From: Peptostreptococcus russellii
GTDB lineage: Bacteria; Bacillota; Clostridia; Peptostreptococcales; Peptostreptococcaceae
Assembly (NCBI RefSeq): GCF_003012055.1
Contig: NZ_JYGE01000001.1
Location: 62,001 to 126,000 of the forward strand
Reading direction: 5' to 3'
DNA length: 64,000 bases
Position numbers and translations under genes: made by a program. Positions 8,848 to 18,103 of the stretch are shown here, piece after piece. The number at the start of each line of letters is the position of its first letter. Position 1 is the first letter of the stretch. A model generated the notes under the pieces. The model did not search any database. It had not been told where the DNA came from and was given only the letters and a program-made list of their open reading frames with translations.

Positions 8848-10871
8848 GTTTGTTGTCCTCGCTTATCCGTTCTTTTATTTAGCTTCCTCTGATTGAATTG
8901 CTTCGGTGGTGTCTTTTGTTTTTGCTCTTTTTTCAATGGTCGCTGATGATTTTCACGTTTAGTGTTTTGTGACAAAACAGGCGTGACGGTTTGCTGACGC
9001 TTGCGAACATGCTGCTGGTTATTCTGAACAGGAGATGATGGGTTTTCTTTTCGTCTTTTTTCTTTTGCTTTATCCAGCTCCAAACGCTTTTGAGCAATGT
9101 TCTTTCGTTTTTGCTCCTGCTGGTTCATACGCTGTTGTTTGCGTTGAGCTTTGGTATCTGCCATAGATTGTTTAAAGTCTGTTACATTATGAGTGACATT
9201 CTCTTTTCCTTGATGAAGGGCATATTTGACATGGGTTGGTGTCGCCTGTATCTGTTGTTTAGCCTGCTTTCTTTTATTGACTAGACGATTTTTCGTGTCC
9301 AATACATGGGCTGTCTTTTCACCTAATCGTTGCCCGATACCGCCTTGTTGCTTTTTCACATTGGAAAGTGCTGTTTCTTTCTTTGGTGTAGTCCGTTCAT
9401 TTTGACGAGTATGGTTAGCTTTATTGGTTTGATTCTGCTTTGTTGTCATTGTCTTTTGCTTCGTTGACCCTGCTTTTCCACGAAAAATCTTACTCATACT
9501 GCGTTGAAATCTTCTGGTTTGTCGATTCATCATTTGACGAGGTCTGCGAAACACTTGTCTGCCCATGTTTTGAGAGTCGTTGCTTTGTAAAGAGAATAGG
9601 CTCATTAAATCGCCCAGTTTAAAATAAATCCCTGCAAAGGTCACAATTTGTAAAAACATAATCATGAAAAAGGGAGAACTTGCTGACAGCGAATAAAGCA
9701 TAGTGGAAATACTAAAGGCAACGGTAATAATCAAGGTAATACCAGCCCTTGTCATAATCACATTAAATAACTTGGTAATGGCATGCCTGCCCATGCCATC
9801 AAAACTCGGCAACATACTTAATAGGAAACTGATTGGCAAAAACATAGCGAAAATAATAAATAGCACTTGCGAAAAAATCATGATTCCTGTTAGAAGGAAA
9901 ACAAAAATCGAGATACCAATATTGAATACAAACAAAAAGAAGACTGTTCCTAATCTGGAAATCGTCTTCGGTAGGGTTAAATAGGTATTGTCATGATCTT
10001 CAATTTCTTCAATCACTACATTTTCTCTATCTTCACCATTGTTTGTATCTGGACTGGTAGACAATAAACTTTCCACACGTTCTTCCCCTAACGCTTCTAC
10101 ATCAGTGGAGCCATATTGAAGCAATAGCCATGGTTGCTTTACTTGAACAGAGAATAAGCTGTCACGTATCATGTCCACACTGTCTTTCCCTTGACTATCC
10201 GTGTTAGGAAGAACAATTTTTGTCCCAATATTCAGACTGGCGGTACTGACATCTTTGGAAAAATCATTGATTTTCGCAATATAATCGGGTGCATACGCAA
10301 TAAAGGAAGCCGATAGAATAAACACCACGACAAAGTTTAAAACAGCTCGTATCACTTTCGTCGTTTCTCGCTTAACCAATCCTGTATAGGCAACATAGAT
10401 TCCAACAATGAGAATAAAAAGAAGGAGGAAACCGACATAAAACCCTGAACTGGAAAAGCCATTCGGTGTAATGCCTGCAATCGTCTGCATGTTTTCGCCA
10501 ATTGCTTGGGATGTTTGACTAATGAAATCTAAGGCATAGGCTTCTTTGACCAAATAGCCTGTGGCGTTGGAAAGATAAAGAGAAATCGTCCAAATGAAAT
10601 TGGTAATGGCATACAGTCCATACATCACTGATTGCCCTATGCCGTCACTCCAATTCCACGGCAGCCAGCCCCAGCTATTGTCCACATAATAATCAAGCTG
10701 ATAATGATTTAAACCATACTTGGAATACTCGTTGCTTGTATCAATGGTTTCATCAACTAAGCCTGTTGCTTGTACTGCATTGCCCAGCGTGCCTAATAAA
10801 AGTAAAATAACGCCCACACAAAGGAGCGTTATCCAACTATAGTGAAGAAATTTCTTTTGTTTTTGTGTCAT
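8844..10871 (-). CDS. orf15: Conjugation membrane protein Orf15 (VirB6-like)
   Basis: A 675-residue multi-spanning membrane protein. Hydrophobic segments lie at about residues 12-34, 85-110, 145-165, 175-195, 310-355 and 375-415. A long Lys/Gln/Arg-rich cytoplasmic tail follows (about 435-675). It is the VirB6-like core of the mating channel in Tn916-type elements. It is coupled by four-base overlaps with orf14 and orf16. Confidence 0.9.
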   Translation of the reverse strand: MTQKQKKFLHYSWITLLCVGVILLLLGTLGNAVQATGLVDETIDTSNEYSKYGLNHYQLDYYVDNSWGWLPWNWSDGIGQSVMYGLYAITNFIWTISLYLSNATGYLVKEAYALDFISQTSQAIGENMQTIAGITPNGFSSSGFYVGFLLLFILIVGIYVAYTGLVKRETTKVIRAVLNFVVVFILSASFIAYAPDYIAKINDFSKDVSTASLNIGTKIVLPNTDSQGKDSVDMIRDSLFSVQVKQPWLLLQYGSTDVEALGEERVESLLSTSPDTNNGEDRENVVIEEIEDHDNTYLTLPKTISRLGTVFFLFVFNIGISIFVFLLTGIMIFSQVLFIIFAMFLPISFLLSMLPSFDGMGRHAITKLFNVIMTRAGITLIITVAFSISTMLYSLSASSPFFMIMFLQIVTFAGIYFKLGDLMSLFSLQSNDSQNMGRQVFRRPRQMMNRQTRRFQRSMSKIFRGKAGSTKQKTMTTKQNQTNKANHTRQNERTTPKKETALSNVKKQQGGIGQRLGEKTAHVLDTKNRLVNKRKQAKQQIQATPTHVKYALHQGKENVTHNVTDFKQSMADTKAQRKQQRMNQQEQKRKNIAQKRLELDKAKEKRRKENPSSPVQNNQQHVRKRQQTVTPVLSQNTKRENHQRPLKKEQKQKTPPKQFNQRKLNKRTDKRGQQT

Positions 10872-13321
10872 TTTTCCCCCTCATTTCGCACAGGCGGTCT
10901 GGTATCAAAGGCATGAAGCAACTCTTCAAAAATCGGGTGAAACTGCATAACCCCTACACGACCATAGATGTCTGAAACTAAACATTGTCCATTTTCTAAT
11001 TCACGTAAGCGTTTCTGATTGTTTTCATCTTCCTTGTCCACGCCAAAAAATTCTAAGGTCTTTTTGATTTCCACTAGGTCAGTGGAACGAAAGGCGAATT
11101 TCAAGCCAATATTATTCTTCATCTTTTCATCTAGTAAATCGTCGGCGTTTTGAGTAACGAAATAGACCCCTGCATTCATGGCACGCCCTGCCCGAACTAA
11201 ACGCATAGATAGAGCTTTTCCTTGTGCCACTTGTAAAAAACTCCAAGCTTCATCAAGGTCAACAATTTTAAAAATGGAACGGTCAGAGTGGATAAAGTCT
11301 AAAGCAAAGGTACTAATGACAATCAGCATTGCCACACTTAATAATTCCATGGTGGTGTATTCTTCAAAAGAGCTATTGGAATCGGGTAAGACCAAATCTG
11401 CCACTTGAATAATATTGAGTTGTTTTTCCAAGCTAATGGATTGGGTGACATTGCCATCACTGAATAACAGATGGGCAAAATCATAATCGACAAAGCTTTC
11501 GATATGGTCAGCAATACTATTGCTGATGGGTGTATCTTCTTTTCGCAATTCATCAATTACCAATAACAACCCTCGTTGTTCGCTTTGAGTGACACTCCGA
11601 ATCGCTTTACGCAGGACAGGAAACTTCTCGCTATCTCGGCTGGAAATGCCTGTTAAGAACGTGAGAATATCAATGGCTAGGCTTTCTGAATCTTTCGGGA
11701 GTTTTAAGATCACATAAGGGTCAAGTAACCCTTTATTGTCGTTCTCACTCGTGAGATTAACGATATTGATTTCATGGGCAATATCAGGTAAGGTTTCTTT
11801 CCATTTGCCACGTTCAGCTTTTGGGTCTACAATGATTGCCTGTCCGCCAAAGAGTACCGAATAATAGACCAGCATATTGTTAGAGAATGATTTTCCGCCA
11901 CCTAATGAACCAATAAAAGCAGACGCTAACGCATTCGTCACAGAGCCTTTAATTCCTTGACTTGCAAGGCTGGGTTGGAGATAAATATTTCTGCCTGTAT
12001 CGAGATTGTAACCGACGTAAATACCAGAATTTTCACCAAGCATTTGTGTAGCTCCGAAACCAAGACCAGCCAAAAAATCCGACGTGACATATTGAATATA
12101 GTCATTGATATATCGCTTGCTTGAGGGAATAAATTCATTATGCAAGCCTAGCATATCGCCAAAAGGTCGTACTAATTTGATAGACAAATCATCATAAAAA
12201 TCTTTTACTTCATCACAACGTTGTTTCAACTCGTCCAGATTTTTTGCCGATACCCGTACCACATAGCTTAGTTTGTACATGGATTCTTTGGTTTGGTCTA
12301 GGTTGGTTTCTAATTCGTCGACAGATTCTAAAGCGTCCACCACATTGGTACTGGTTTCATTGTCGCTTTCCCATGCGTGACTATCCAAGTCTTTCAATTC
12401 TTTCTTTTTGTTGCGAACGGTAGACAGAGCTTTTTTATTAGCAACAATTTCAACATTCATGCTGGTATCAATCGGGAAAGTGAACTGTTGTTGCTGGTAA
12501 TAAAAAATCTCACTATTGGGGAAATCCAATTCGCCGACGATACTGTTAATCGTAAAATACGCCACATAAGTGGTAGTATCTTCCTGTTCCATCCGTAAGT
12601 AGCGTTGCTTTTCTTCGATTAAACAGCGAGTGGGTTTAATAATATCGTATTTCTTTACCAACACTTTTTTATCTTCATATCGTTTGGGTAAATGGTAGTC
12701 GTAGTCATCAAAAGGAATCCCTGTTTGACCGTAAAGGTGGGCAATGATATACCCAAAATCATCTTTCCCCAATGGGCGAATGTGAAAGCGTCTGGATAAT
12801 TTACTTTCTAATAACTGTTCCATTTTAGAAAAGCGTTCGATTTCTGACATAGGCATAGAAACAAAATCGCCCATCAACTTGTGATTCACGCCATGAAAGA
12901 ATTCCGCAAATGCTTTTTGAATGTCTTTGCCAATATTTTTGACCGATACTTCCTGTTCATTCAGCAAGAGTTTAAAACCAATAAAAAAGCGATAGTCCAC
13001 TTGATTGTCACCAATCATAGAAACTAACGCTTCGGTCTGTTCATCTATTTTTTCGTAAGCTATCTCTTTTAATCGTCCAGTGATTTCTTTTTTCGATTGT
13101 TCCTGTGTCGCTCGAATACTTGATTCGGTTGCTAGTTGCAGGGCATGAATCTTACCATCACGATTTTGGGCAATCAATTGACGGAAATTATCATGAACTT
13201 GAACTTTTTCATCGGAACTTAAAAAACTGTAATTATAGGGAATTAATTCATAATAAGCAAATACTTCGCCATCATGATTAAATACGAGATTATCTTCGAT
13301 ATATTTAATGGGGTGTGCCAT
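10868..13321 (-). CDS. orf16: Conjugation ATPase Orf16 (VirB4-like)
   Basis: An 817-residue VirB4-type ATPase that energises the conjugation channel. The Walker A motif is GSLGGGKSFSNN (about residue 470), and the Walker B region is FKIVDLDEAWSFLQ. A VirB4 N-terminal domain precedes them. It ends at the expected VirB4 C-terminal motif region (FVTQNADDLLD). Its start overlaps orf17 by 17 bases. Confidence 0.94.
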   Translation of the reverse strand: MAHPIKYIEDNLVFNHDGEVFAYYELIPYNYSFLSSDEKVQVHDNFRQLIAQNRDGKIHALQLATESSIRATQEQSKKEITGRLKEIAYEKIDEQTEALVSMIGDNQVDYRFFIGFKLLLNEQEVSVKNIGKDIQKAFAEFFHGVNHKLMGDFVSMPMSEIERFSKMEQLLESKLSRRFHIRPLGKDDFGYIIAHLYGQTGIPFDDYDYHLPKRYEDKKVLVKKYDIIKPTRCLIEEKQRYLRMEQEDTTTYVAYFTINSIVGELDFPNSEIFYYQQQQFTFPIDTSMNVEIVANKKALSTVRNKKKELKDLDSHAWESDNETSTNVVDALESVDELETNLDQTKESMYKLSYVVRVSAKNLDELKQRCDEVKDFYDDLSIKLVRPFGDMLGLHNEFIPSSKRYINDYIQYVTSDFLAGLGFGATQMLGENSGIYVGYNLDTGRNIYLQPSLASQGIKGSVTNALASAFIGSLGGGKSFSNNMLVYYSVLFGGQAIIVDPKAERGKWKETLPDIAHEINIVNLTSENDNKGLLDPYVILKLPKDSESLAIDILTFLTGISSRDSEKFPVLRKAIRSVTQSEQRGLLLVIDELRKEDTPISNSIADHIESFVDYDFAHLLFSDGNVTQSISLEKQLNIIQVADLVLPDSNSSFEEYTTMELLSVAMLIVISTFALDFIHSDRSIFKIVDLDEAWSFLQVAQGKALSMRLVRAGRAMNAGVYFVTQNADDLLDEKMKNNIGLKFAFRSTDLVEIKKTLEFFGVDKEDENNQKRLRELENGQCLVSDIYGRVGVMQFHPIFEELLHAFDTRPPVRNEGEK

Positions 13322-13700
13322 TTAATTGTTCACTCCTTACAATCGTGATTGATTCATTCATTTTTTCTTTATTTAATCGTATTTGTTTGCCAGCATAGGT
13401 TATTTTAGGGCGTAGAGCATAGGTAATAATAGATTTTAAAAATCCATAGGGTTTCTTCCCGTCAAAGGTTTTTTGACACATGAACCAAGTGAGGACAACG
13501 GGAATCCCTAAGTATTTGAGTAGTGCTCCGTCAATCAAGGAAAGTGGTGGTAAACTGCCAAAGATTATAACGACAAACAAAGAAACGATAAACCATGTCA
13601 TTTGTGTAAAGGTTATGGGAAAAGGGAGTTGTAAATCATTAATTGCATAAATCACTTTTTCTACTGACCAAATACTGGTGTAACTTCTTATTTTTTTCAT
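13305..13700 (-). CDS. orf17: Conjugation protein Orf17 (TcpE-like)
   Basis: A 131-residue membrane protein of the TcpE family, starting at ATG 13700 behind aaaggacgtgaag; upstream codons of the open frame lack support. It has two close hydrophobic segments (about residues 30-52 and 55-75) and a basic tail. It is part of the mating channel. A minus-strand terminator lies only 32 bases upstream of its start, which is odd for a gene inside an operon. Confidence 0.85.
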   Translation of the reverse strand: MKKIRSYTSIWSVEKVIYAINDLQLPFPITFTQMTWFIVSLFVVIIFGSLPPLSLIDGALLKYLGIPVVLTWFMCQKTFDGKKPYGFLKSIITYALRPKITYAGKQIRLNKEKMNESITIVRSEQLNGTPH

Positions 13701-13731
13701 GTCTTCACGTCCTTTCCGTAAAAATAGAAAA

Positions 13732-13758
13732 AGAGCAATCAAAATAGGTGATTGCTCT
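13732..13758 (-). terminator. Minus-strand terminator inside the transfer module
   Basis: The arms agagcaatca and tgattgctct form a perfect 10-bp stem, followed on the minus strand by TTTTCTATTTTT. It lies directly between the HEPN gene and orf17, so it faces transcription heading to orf17-orf13. On the plus strand there is no T run. Confidence 0.8.
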
Positions 13759-13770
13759 ATAAAATAATAA

Positions 13771-14796
13771 TTATTTTGTGACTTTTAATTGTTGAAAAAT
13801 AGTTATTCTGAGTAAATCATCTAAAAGACAGCAGGTATGAAGTAATACCCAATTTAATCTACTGTATTCTGTATAGTCAAAATGAAAGTGTTTCATAAAT
13901 TTTTGAGCGAATTTTTCTGCTTTTTCGTTAAAACCTTTGAAATCACCATGTCCGATTTTATTTCTCATTTGTCTTAATAATTTTGCTACTTCACTCGAAA
14001 CCTCTCCATATTTCTTATCAAGATAAGGTATTAGTAATTTGTCAATTTCATTTGTATTCTGATTTGGTTTTAATAATACAAGTTCTAACAAAGTAAAAGT
14101 CTTTAAATAATGATTTTGATTATAACTATTATCACTATATATCCCGTTCATAATATAATCTAATTTGTAATAATCGTTTTCCGATTTTAGTATAGAATCA
14201 ATTCGGTTGCCCATTTTTTTAAGTTCCGTAATGTAGTCGTCTGTAGTCCTGCACCCTTTAAAGTTTGAATCAATTCTAAAACTTAGATTTGATAATATCC
14301 TAGTATGCTCTTTAGGATTCATATTACTTGTATAAATGCAGTTCATATGAATACCATTTTGTATATCATGATTTACAAAGTTACTAAAATACATCACTTT
14401 TTCAGCGTAATCCTCTTCACAAAAACGACCATCAAAGCAATTGCTTGTCCAATCAAAAAAAGGCATATCCTGATATTCATAGTCAAAGAATAGACATATC
14501 ATATTATCAACAAGGCATTGAAGACATGACTCAATAGAATCTAAATTATATTTTGTATAGTCTTCAACATTGGCGTGAACGATTTCTTTCAAATAAGATA
14601 TAGAATATTCTGTTTGAAATGTTTTACCATACCTTTTCAAATTATCTGCCATGTCAACTTTTTGTTGTCGAATTTCTTGTAACATGTCTTCTATAATGCT
14701 TTCCTTCCAGTCATCAGAAACATTAGATATATATAGTTTCAATTTATCTGACAATTTTATTTTTGTTATTTTCCCATAAACATCTATTATTACCAA
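13771..14796 (-). CDS. ApeA-like HEPN protein, probable defence gene
   Basis: A 341-residue protein not found in the standard Tn916 backbone. Its C-terminal part (about 230-335) looks like an ApeA-type HEPN domain, with the ribonuclease-type RX4H motif R278-N-K-I-G-H283. The N-terminal 200 residues are not recognised and may sense a trigger. It starts at TTG 14796 behind aaggagg. A TATAAT box lies upstream (about 14835) and the gene has its own terminator, so it can be expressed alone. Its lower GC than the transfer genes suggests capture. An abortive-infection role is inference from the family. Confidence 0.65.
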   Translation of the reverse strand: MVIIDVYGKITKIKLSDKLKLYISNVSDDWKESIIEDMLQEIRQQKVDMADNLKRYGKTFQTEYSISYLKEIVHANVEDYTKYNLDSIESCLQCLVDNMICLFFDYEYQDMPFFDWTSNCFDGRFCEEDYAEKVMYFSNFVNHDIQNGIHMNCIYTSNMNPKEHTRILSNLSFRIDSNFKGCRTTDDYITELKKMGNRIDSILKSENDYYKLDYIMNGIYSDNSYNQNHYLKTFTLLELVLLKPNQNTNEIDKLLIPYLDKKYGEVSSEVAKLLRQMRNKIGHGDFKGFNEKAEKFAQKFMKHFHFDYTEYSRLNWVLLHTCCLLDDLLRITIFQQLKVTK

Positions 14797-14867
14797 TTGA
14801 ACAATCCTCCTTAATTCAGAATGTATAAAATTATTATAGCAGTATTGCTAGTTTAGAGTAATCCATG

Positions 14868-15368
14868 TTAATTAGAATACTCAAATACTCCATGAGAGGT
14901 GATAAGATAATTTCCCTCTATTTCCATATCACGTCCCAAAGCTTGATAATCAATATAATTTTGTAAATTAGAAGGTACTTCACCAAGCTGTCCTGTTTCT
15001 TCCACGTAATAACGGGCGACATCTTCCATCGAATCACAATCACTATAACAATGAATATTCTCTTTGTTTTCCAGTAATTCTTCCAAGCTACTAAACCACA
15101 TGCCTTGAATTTCTTTGAGTTCATTATAAATAGGTGTACCTTCGATTTCTTGAATGGCTTCACATAGACGGTTGATTTCACTAATCGGCGTGTATTCGTC
15201 CACATCAAAAGGAAGCTCAAAATCATGTATGGCGTATTCTTCGTAGTTCTCATTTAAACCGATTCTTTCTGCCATTTCTTCCTCATCAATTGGTGGAGTA
15301 AACCATGATCCAACTAATTCACCTTCATTATACCGTCCCAAATTTGCCACATAGACTTTCAATTCCAA
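14868..15368 (-). CDS. ardA: Anti-restriction protein ArdA (Orf18)
   Basis: A 166-residue acidic protein matching Tn916 Orf18/ArdA (MELKVYVANLGRYNEGELVG). It is a DNA mimic that blocks type I restriction enzymes and protects the incoming ICE. The open frame starts at TTG 15368, behind aaaggatgtg. The upstream sequence is AT-rich and belongs to the inserted Abi_C cassette, so the usual start may have been altered by that insertion. Both sides are now flanked by HEPN-type genes. Confidence 0.92.
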   Translation of the reverse strand: MELKVYVANLGRYNEGELVGSWFTPPIDEEEMAERIGLNENYEEYAIHDFELPFDVDEYTPISEINRLCEAIQEIEGTPIYNELKEIQGMWFSSLEELLENKENIHCYSDCDSMEDVARYYVEETGQLGEVPSNLQNYIDYQALGRDMEIEGNYLITSHGVFEYSN

Positions 15369-15409
15369 TTCTTATCACATCCTTTTTATAAAATATAGTC
15401 AAAAAAAAA

Positions 15410-15434
15410 GTAGCAATCAGTTAATGACGCTACT
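15410..15434 (-). terminator. Terminator of the Abi_C gene
   Basis: On the minus strand, AGTAGC and GCTACT with inner pairing are followed by an unbroken run of eight or more T. It overlaps the stop codon of the Abi_C gene and faces transcription heading to ardA and orf17-orf13. Confidence 0.78.
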
Positions 15435-16191
15435 TATCAAGGTATCCGCTAATATAATCTGTAACTGTACTTGAAATACCTATTATTAGTTTTGCTTCTC
15501 TCTTTCCAATAATATTTGTATTAGGATGTGCAAGTGAATGCCTATTTCTTGCTTCATTAAGAGAGCTAATCATTCCATTTGATGACCTTATCGTTGTCTT
15601 CACTATATCAGCAAGTTCAGTAGGTTGAATTTCTTTTTCAATTAATTGTTGTATCCTACTATATAATTTAGATAGATTTTCGTCTCTAGGAACTGTAATT
15701 TCATATTTTTTTAGTATTTCAATTAAATATCCATGAAAAGCAGTGTGAACTCTGTCAAAGGCACGTTGATATTCACCATTACTCATGAAAGACTCAGCGT
15801 CTTCAATAGCTTGTGAAATCACATCACTAATTTTCAACTGACTAAAGTTAATTACTTCGTAATTCTCTGGAAGTGGTACTAAAATAGTATCCACTAATAC
15901 ATTATCACCTTGTTTATCATATATGGAGCTTGCTGTCTGGGTAAGCAAATCTTTATGACTTTCAAAAAAGTCTAAATCATCAAAAGGAGCTCTTATTTTA
16001 AGATAGGTGCAAAGCGTATTCCAATCCCTTTTGTATCCTTTATAATAAGTAAACTCGTTAGTCTCATCTAAAGTTACCTCTGATATTTTCATTTTAGAAA
16101 CAATCTCGTTACCTCCTTCATAATAATTTGAAGAGCTCTTTCTTTCTAATGTTTTAATTAAAAGAGATTTAAATTGATCATTTGTAAACAT
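15430..16191 (-). CDS. Abi_C-type abortive-infection family protein
   Basis: About 253 residues from ATG 16191, which is well spaced from aaagga; an upstream in-frame ATG at 16209 would add six residues. The C-terminal half matches the Abi_C/HEPN fold: a helical region followed by SLNEARNRHSLAHPN with an R-x4-H motif, then a helix ending DYISGYLDK. Proteins of this family act in phage defence or toxin-like RNA cleavage. The N-terminal half is not recognised. It is inserted between orf19 and ardA, relative to Tn916, with its own terminator. Confidence 0.7.
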   Translation of the reverse strand: MFTNDQFKSLLIKTLERKSSSNYYEGGNEIVSKMKISEVTLDETNEFTYYKGYKRDWNTLCTYLKIRAPFDDLDFFESHKDLLTQTASSIYDKQGDNVLVDTILVPLPENYEVINFSQLKISDVISQAIEDAESFMSNGEYQRAFDRVHTAFHGYLIEILKKYEITVPRDENLSKLYSRIQQLIEKEIQPTELADIVKTTIRSSNGMISSLNEARNRHSLAHPNTNIIGKREAKLIIGISSTVTDYISGYLDK

Positions 16192-16250
16192 ATTCATGGA
16201 TCCTTTCATAACAAAATATATACTTCCTATTTTATCATGAAAAATATCTG

Positions 16251-16472
16251 TTAAGCACCAATGATTCGGTTAAATAAGTTTAATAACACATCTTTCACGC
16301 CAGCTGCATTGAACACAAGTCCGACGGCGATTAAAGCAATAATCAAAAAGCCAATAAGTTTTGAAAATTCTCGTTTAAAACCTAAAAACAGTCCAATGAC
16401 GACAATCGCTAACAATACCAATGACTGTGCATTATCCAAGAACCAGTTGTACAAATTCTGCCCAAAATTCAT
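16251..16472 (-). CDS. orf19: Conjugation membrane protein Orf19 (TcpD-like)
   Basis: A 73-residue protein with two membrane helices (about 17-33 and 37-56), nearly identical in layout to Tn916 Orf19. It is a small component of the mating channel. It overlaps the upstream 90-residue gene by four bases and is preceded by a good ribosome site (aaggaggacaat). Confidence 0.85.
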   Translation of the reverse strand: MNFGQNLYNWFLDNAQSLVLLAIVVIGLFLGFKREFSKLIGFLIIALIAVGLVFNAAGVKDVLLNLFNRIIGA

Positions 16473-16741
16473 GTGATTGTCCTCCTTTCCTTAAGATATT
16501 TTTCTCGATAGTAGATATAGCTTTTTACACGCTTTAATAATTGAAAAGGAGTTAAATGCTCTCCATAAACAGTTATTCGACTGGTATAATTCTTATAAAA
16601 TCTCACTTTGTAAAAATCATAGGTATAGATGGTATCACCAGCTTGCCGTTTTCCCTCAATAATGAGAGACGTATATTTCCCTGTATTTTGTATATACGCT
16701 TGAAACCCTAACTTCTTTAATTCTTCTGTTAAGAGGCTCAT
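16469..16741 (-). CDS. Conserved small ICE protein, unknown function
   Basis: A 90-residue basic protein (MSLLTEELKKLGFQAYIQNT...). It overlaps orf20 and orf19 by four bases on each side, so it is part of the same operon. No domain is recognised. The alternating pattern TSLIIEG/TYDFYKVRFY suggests a small beta-rich DNA- or protein-binding fold. Its tight coupling to orf20 points to a role in DNA processing or transfer. Confidence 0.75.
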   Translation of the reverse strand: MSLLTEELKKLGFQAYIQNTGKYTSLIIEGKRQAGDTIYTYDFYKVRFYKNYTSRITVYGEHLTPFQLLKRVKSYIYYREKYLKERRTIT

Positions 16742-17922
16742 GTAATCAAATCCTCCATGCCTAGATGTTGTTGTTCAATTAATTTCTCATGTTTTTCTGT
16801 CAGTTTGGCTTCATGAATCATGGTGGAAATAATGGTTGTACCGTTGAGAATATCTAAAATGCTTGCGACTTTTAATGTAGGGGCGACTTGATGATGTAAC
16901 CAGTTCAATGTTCGTTCAAAAGAATAAGGTTCTGGCTGTATGGTTAGGCGTAATGCTCCACGATTTTTGCCGATAAACCATTCCCAGCGTTCATTGGTTT
17001 GCCAATCACTCCGTCGCTTGGTTTCGTCCTTATCGGCAAAGCGAATATAACGATTGATAATCTCAAACGCTGTTTTTTCTGCATTTTGATGTTCCAACAA
17101 ATCTTTCATGGCTTGAGTGGCTCTGTCGTTTTTCAAACGAATTTCAAAGCGATTCTTTACTTCTGCGTCTTCTAAGGCAATATCATTTTTCACGTATTGC
17201 TCATAATCTTTCTCATATATACAGAAATAGACTTCGCTTTTTAATGAGCCAATATAAAGGGTGTTTCCCATGTCCGGTTTTTCATCACGGTGAACCAATT
17301 CACCACTGCGATAATTTTTAAAGCTCCGAAAGACGGAAATACATTCTTCCTGTTTACATTTCTTTGCCAATTCTGGAATATTCAAAATCCCTGTTTTATC
17401 GTTGATGGCTAAATCCAAGCGTTTGAAAATACCTTTATGTTCCATGCAATCTTGAAAGAAACCATACCAGCTCCGATGTTGAGCCAATAGAAAGTTTTCA
17501 AATTGCCGACAGCCTTTTCCTTTCAGTTCTAATAAAACCCCTTTACTTACATCATGAGAGACTAGGACAACAATATCACCGAAACGATAGTGTTCGGGAT
17601 AAGAATAATAGCCAAAGTCTTCGTGTAGCATATAATCCATATTCAAGCGTAAAACCTCACCGATAATTTGAGACACATCATTGGTAGGGAATCGAATCCG
17701 TACATAGTCGAATAACATCTCCAATGGGTTATCGGGATTGAAGCGTTCCAAAGCGTTCAGTAAATCTTCTTTCACCTGTTGAGTAGGGACTGCCTTGCCT
17801 GTTTCAATATCCGATAGGTAAGGTCTGGTAATATGAGAAGCAACCGCCAGTTTATTTTGAGAAACGCCATAAGCCAGTCGCTTTTCTTTCAATTCCTTAA
17901 TCCAAATTTTTTCGTTTTCCAT
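16738..17922 (-). CDS. orf20: Relaxase Orf20 (MobT/Rep_trans type)
   Basis: A 394-residue protein from ATG 17922, just after ggaggtttgcga. The N-terminal XRE helix-turn-helix (about 8-55) precedes a replication-initiator-like (Rep_trans) domain from about residue 70. Candidate catalytic elements include FKRLDLAIND and the YEKDY region. It nicks oriT and starts transfer and rolling-circle replication of the excised ICE. The adjacent 17941-18103 region is its likely target. Confidence 0.92.
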   Translation of the reverse strand: MENEKIWIKELKEKRLAYGVSQNKLAVASHITRPYLSDIETGKAVPTQQVKEDLLNALERFNPDNPLEMLFDYVRIRFPTNDVSQIIGEVLRLNMDYMLHEDFGYYSYPEHYRFGDIVVLVSHDVSKGVLLELKGKGCRQFENFLLAQHRSWYGFFQDCMEHKGIFKRLDLAINDKTGILNIPELAKKCKQEECISVFRSFKNYRSGELVHRDEKPDMGNTLYIGSLKSEVYFCIYEKDYEQYVKNDIALEDAEVKNRFEIRLKNDRATQAMKDLLEHQNAEKTAFEIINRYIRFADKDETKRRSDWQTNERWEWFIGKNRGALRLTIQPEPYSFERTLNWLHHQVAPTLKVASILDILNGTTIISTMIHEAKLTEKHEKLIEQQHLGMEDLIT

Positions 17923-17940
17923 TCGCAAACCTCCAATCTA

Positions 17941-18103
17941 AAAAAGATGTAAACTATGACCCTTGAGTTTACATCTTTCCTATTTTCCGCAATTCCTTGT
18001 ACCATCAACATTGGTTGATGAGAATTGCCTGTTTTCAGTTGTATTTGTGCCCCCCTGTTAGGTAGAGGGGGCTAAAGGATTGGCGTGGCTAACGCCACAC
18101 CAA
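17941..18103. other. oriT region of the ICE
   Basis: This 160-base gap between orf20 and orf21 is where Tn916 carries oriT. It holds three inverted repeats: gatgtaaact with agtttacatc, a short one at cccccctgttaggtagaggg, and gattggcgtgg with ccacaccaatc. A nick site cannot be placed by eye. Confidence 0.7.
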
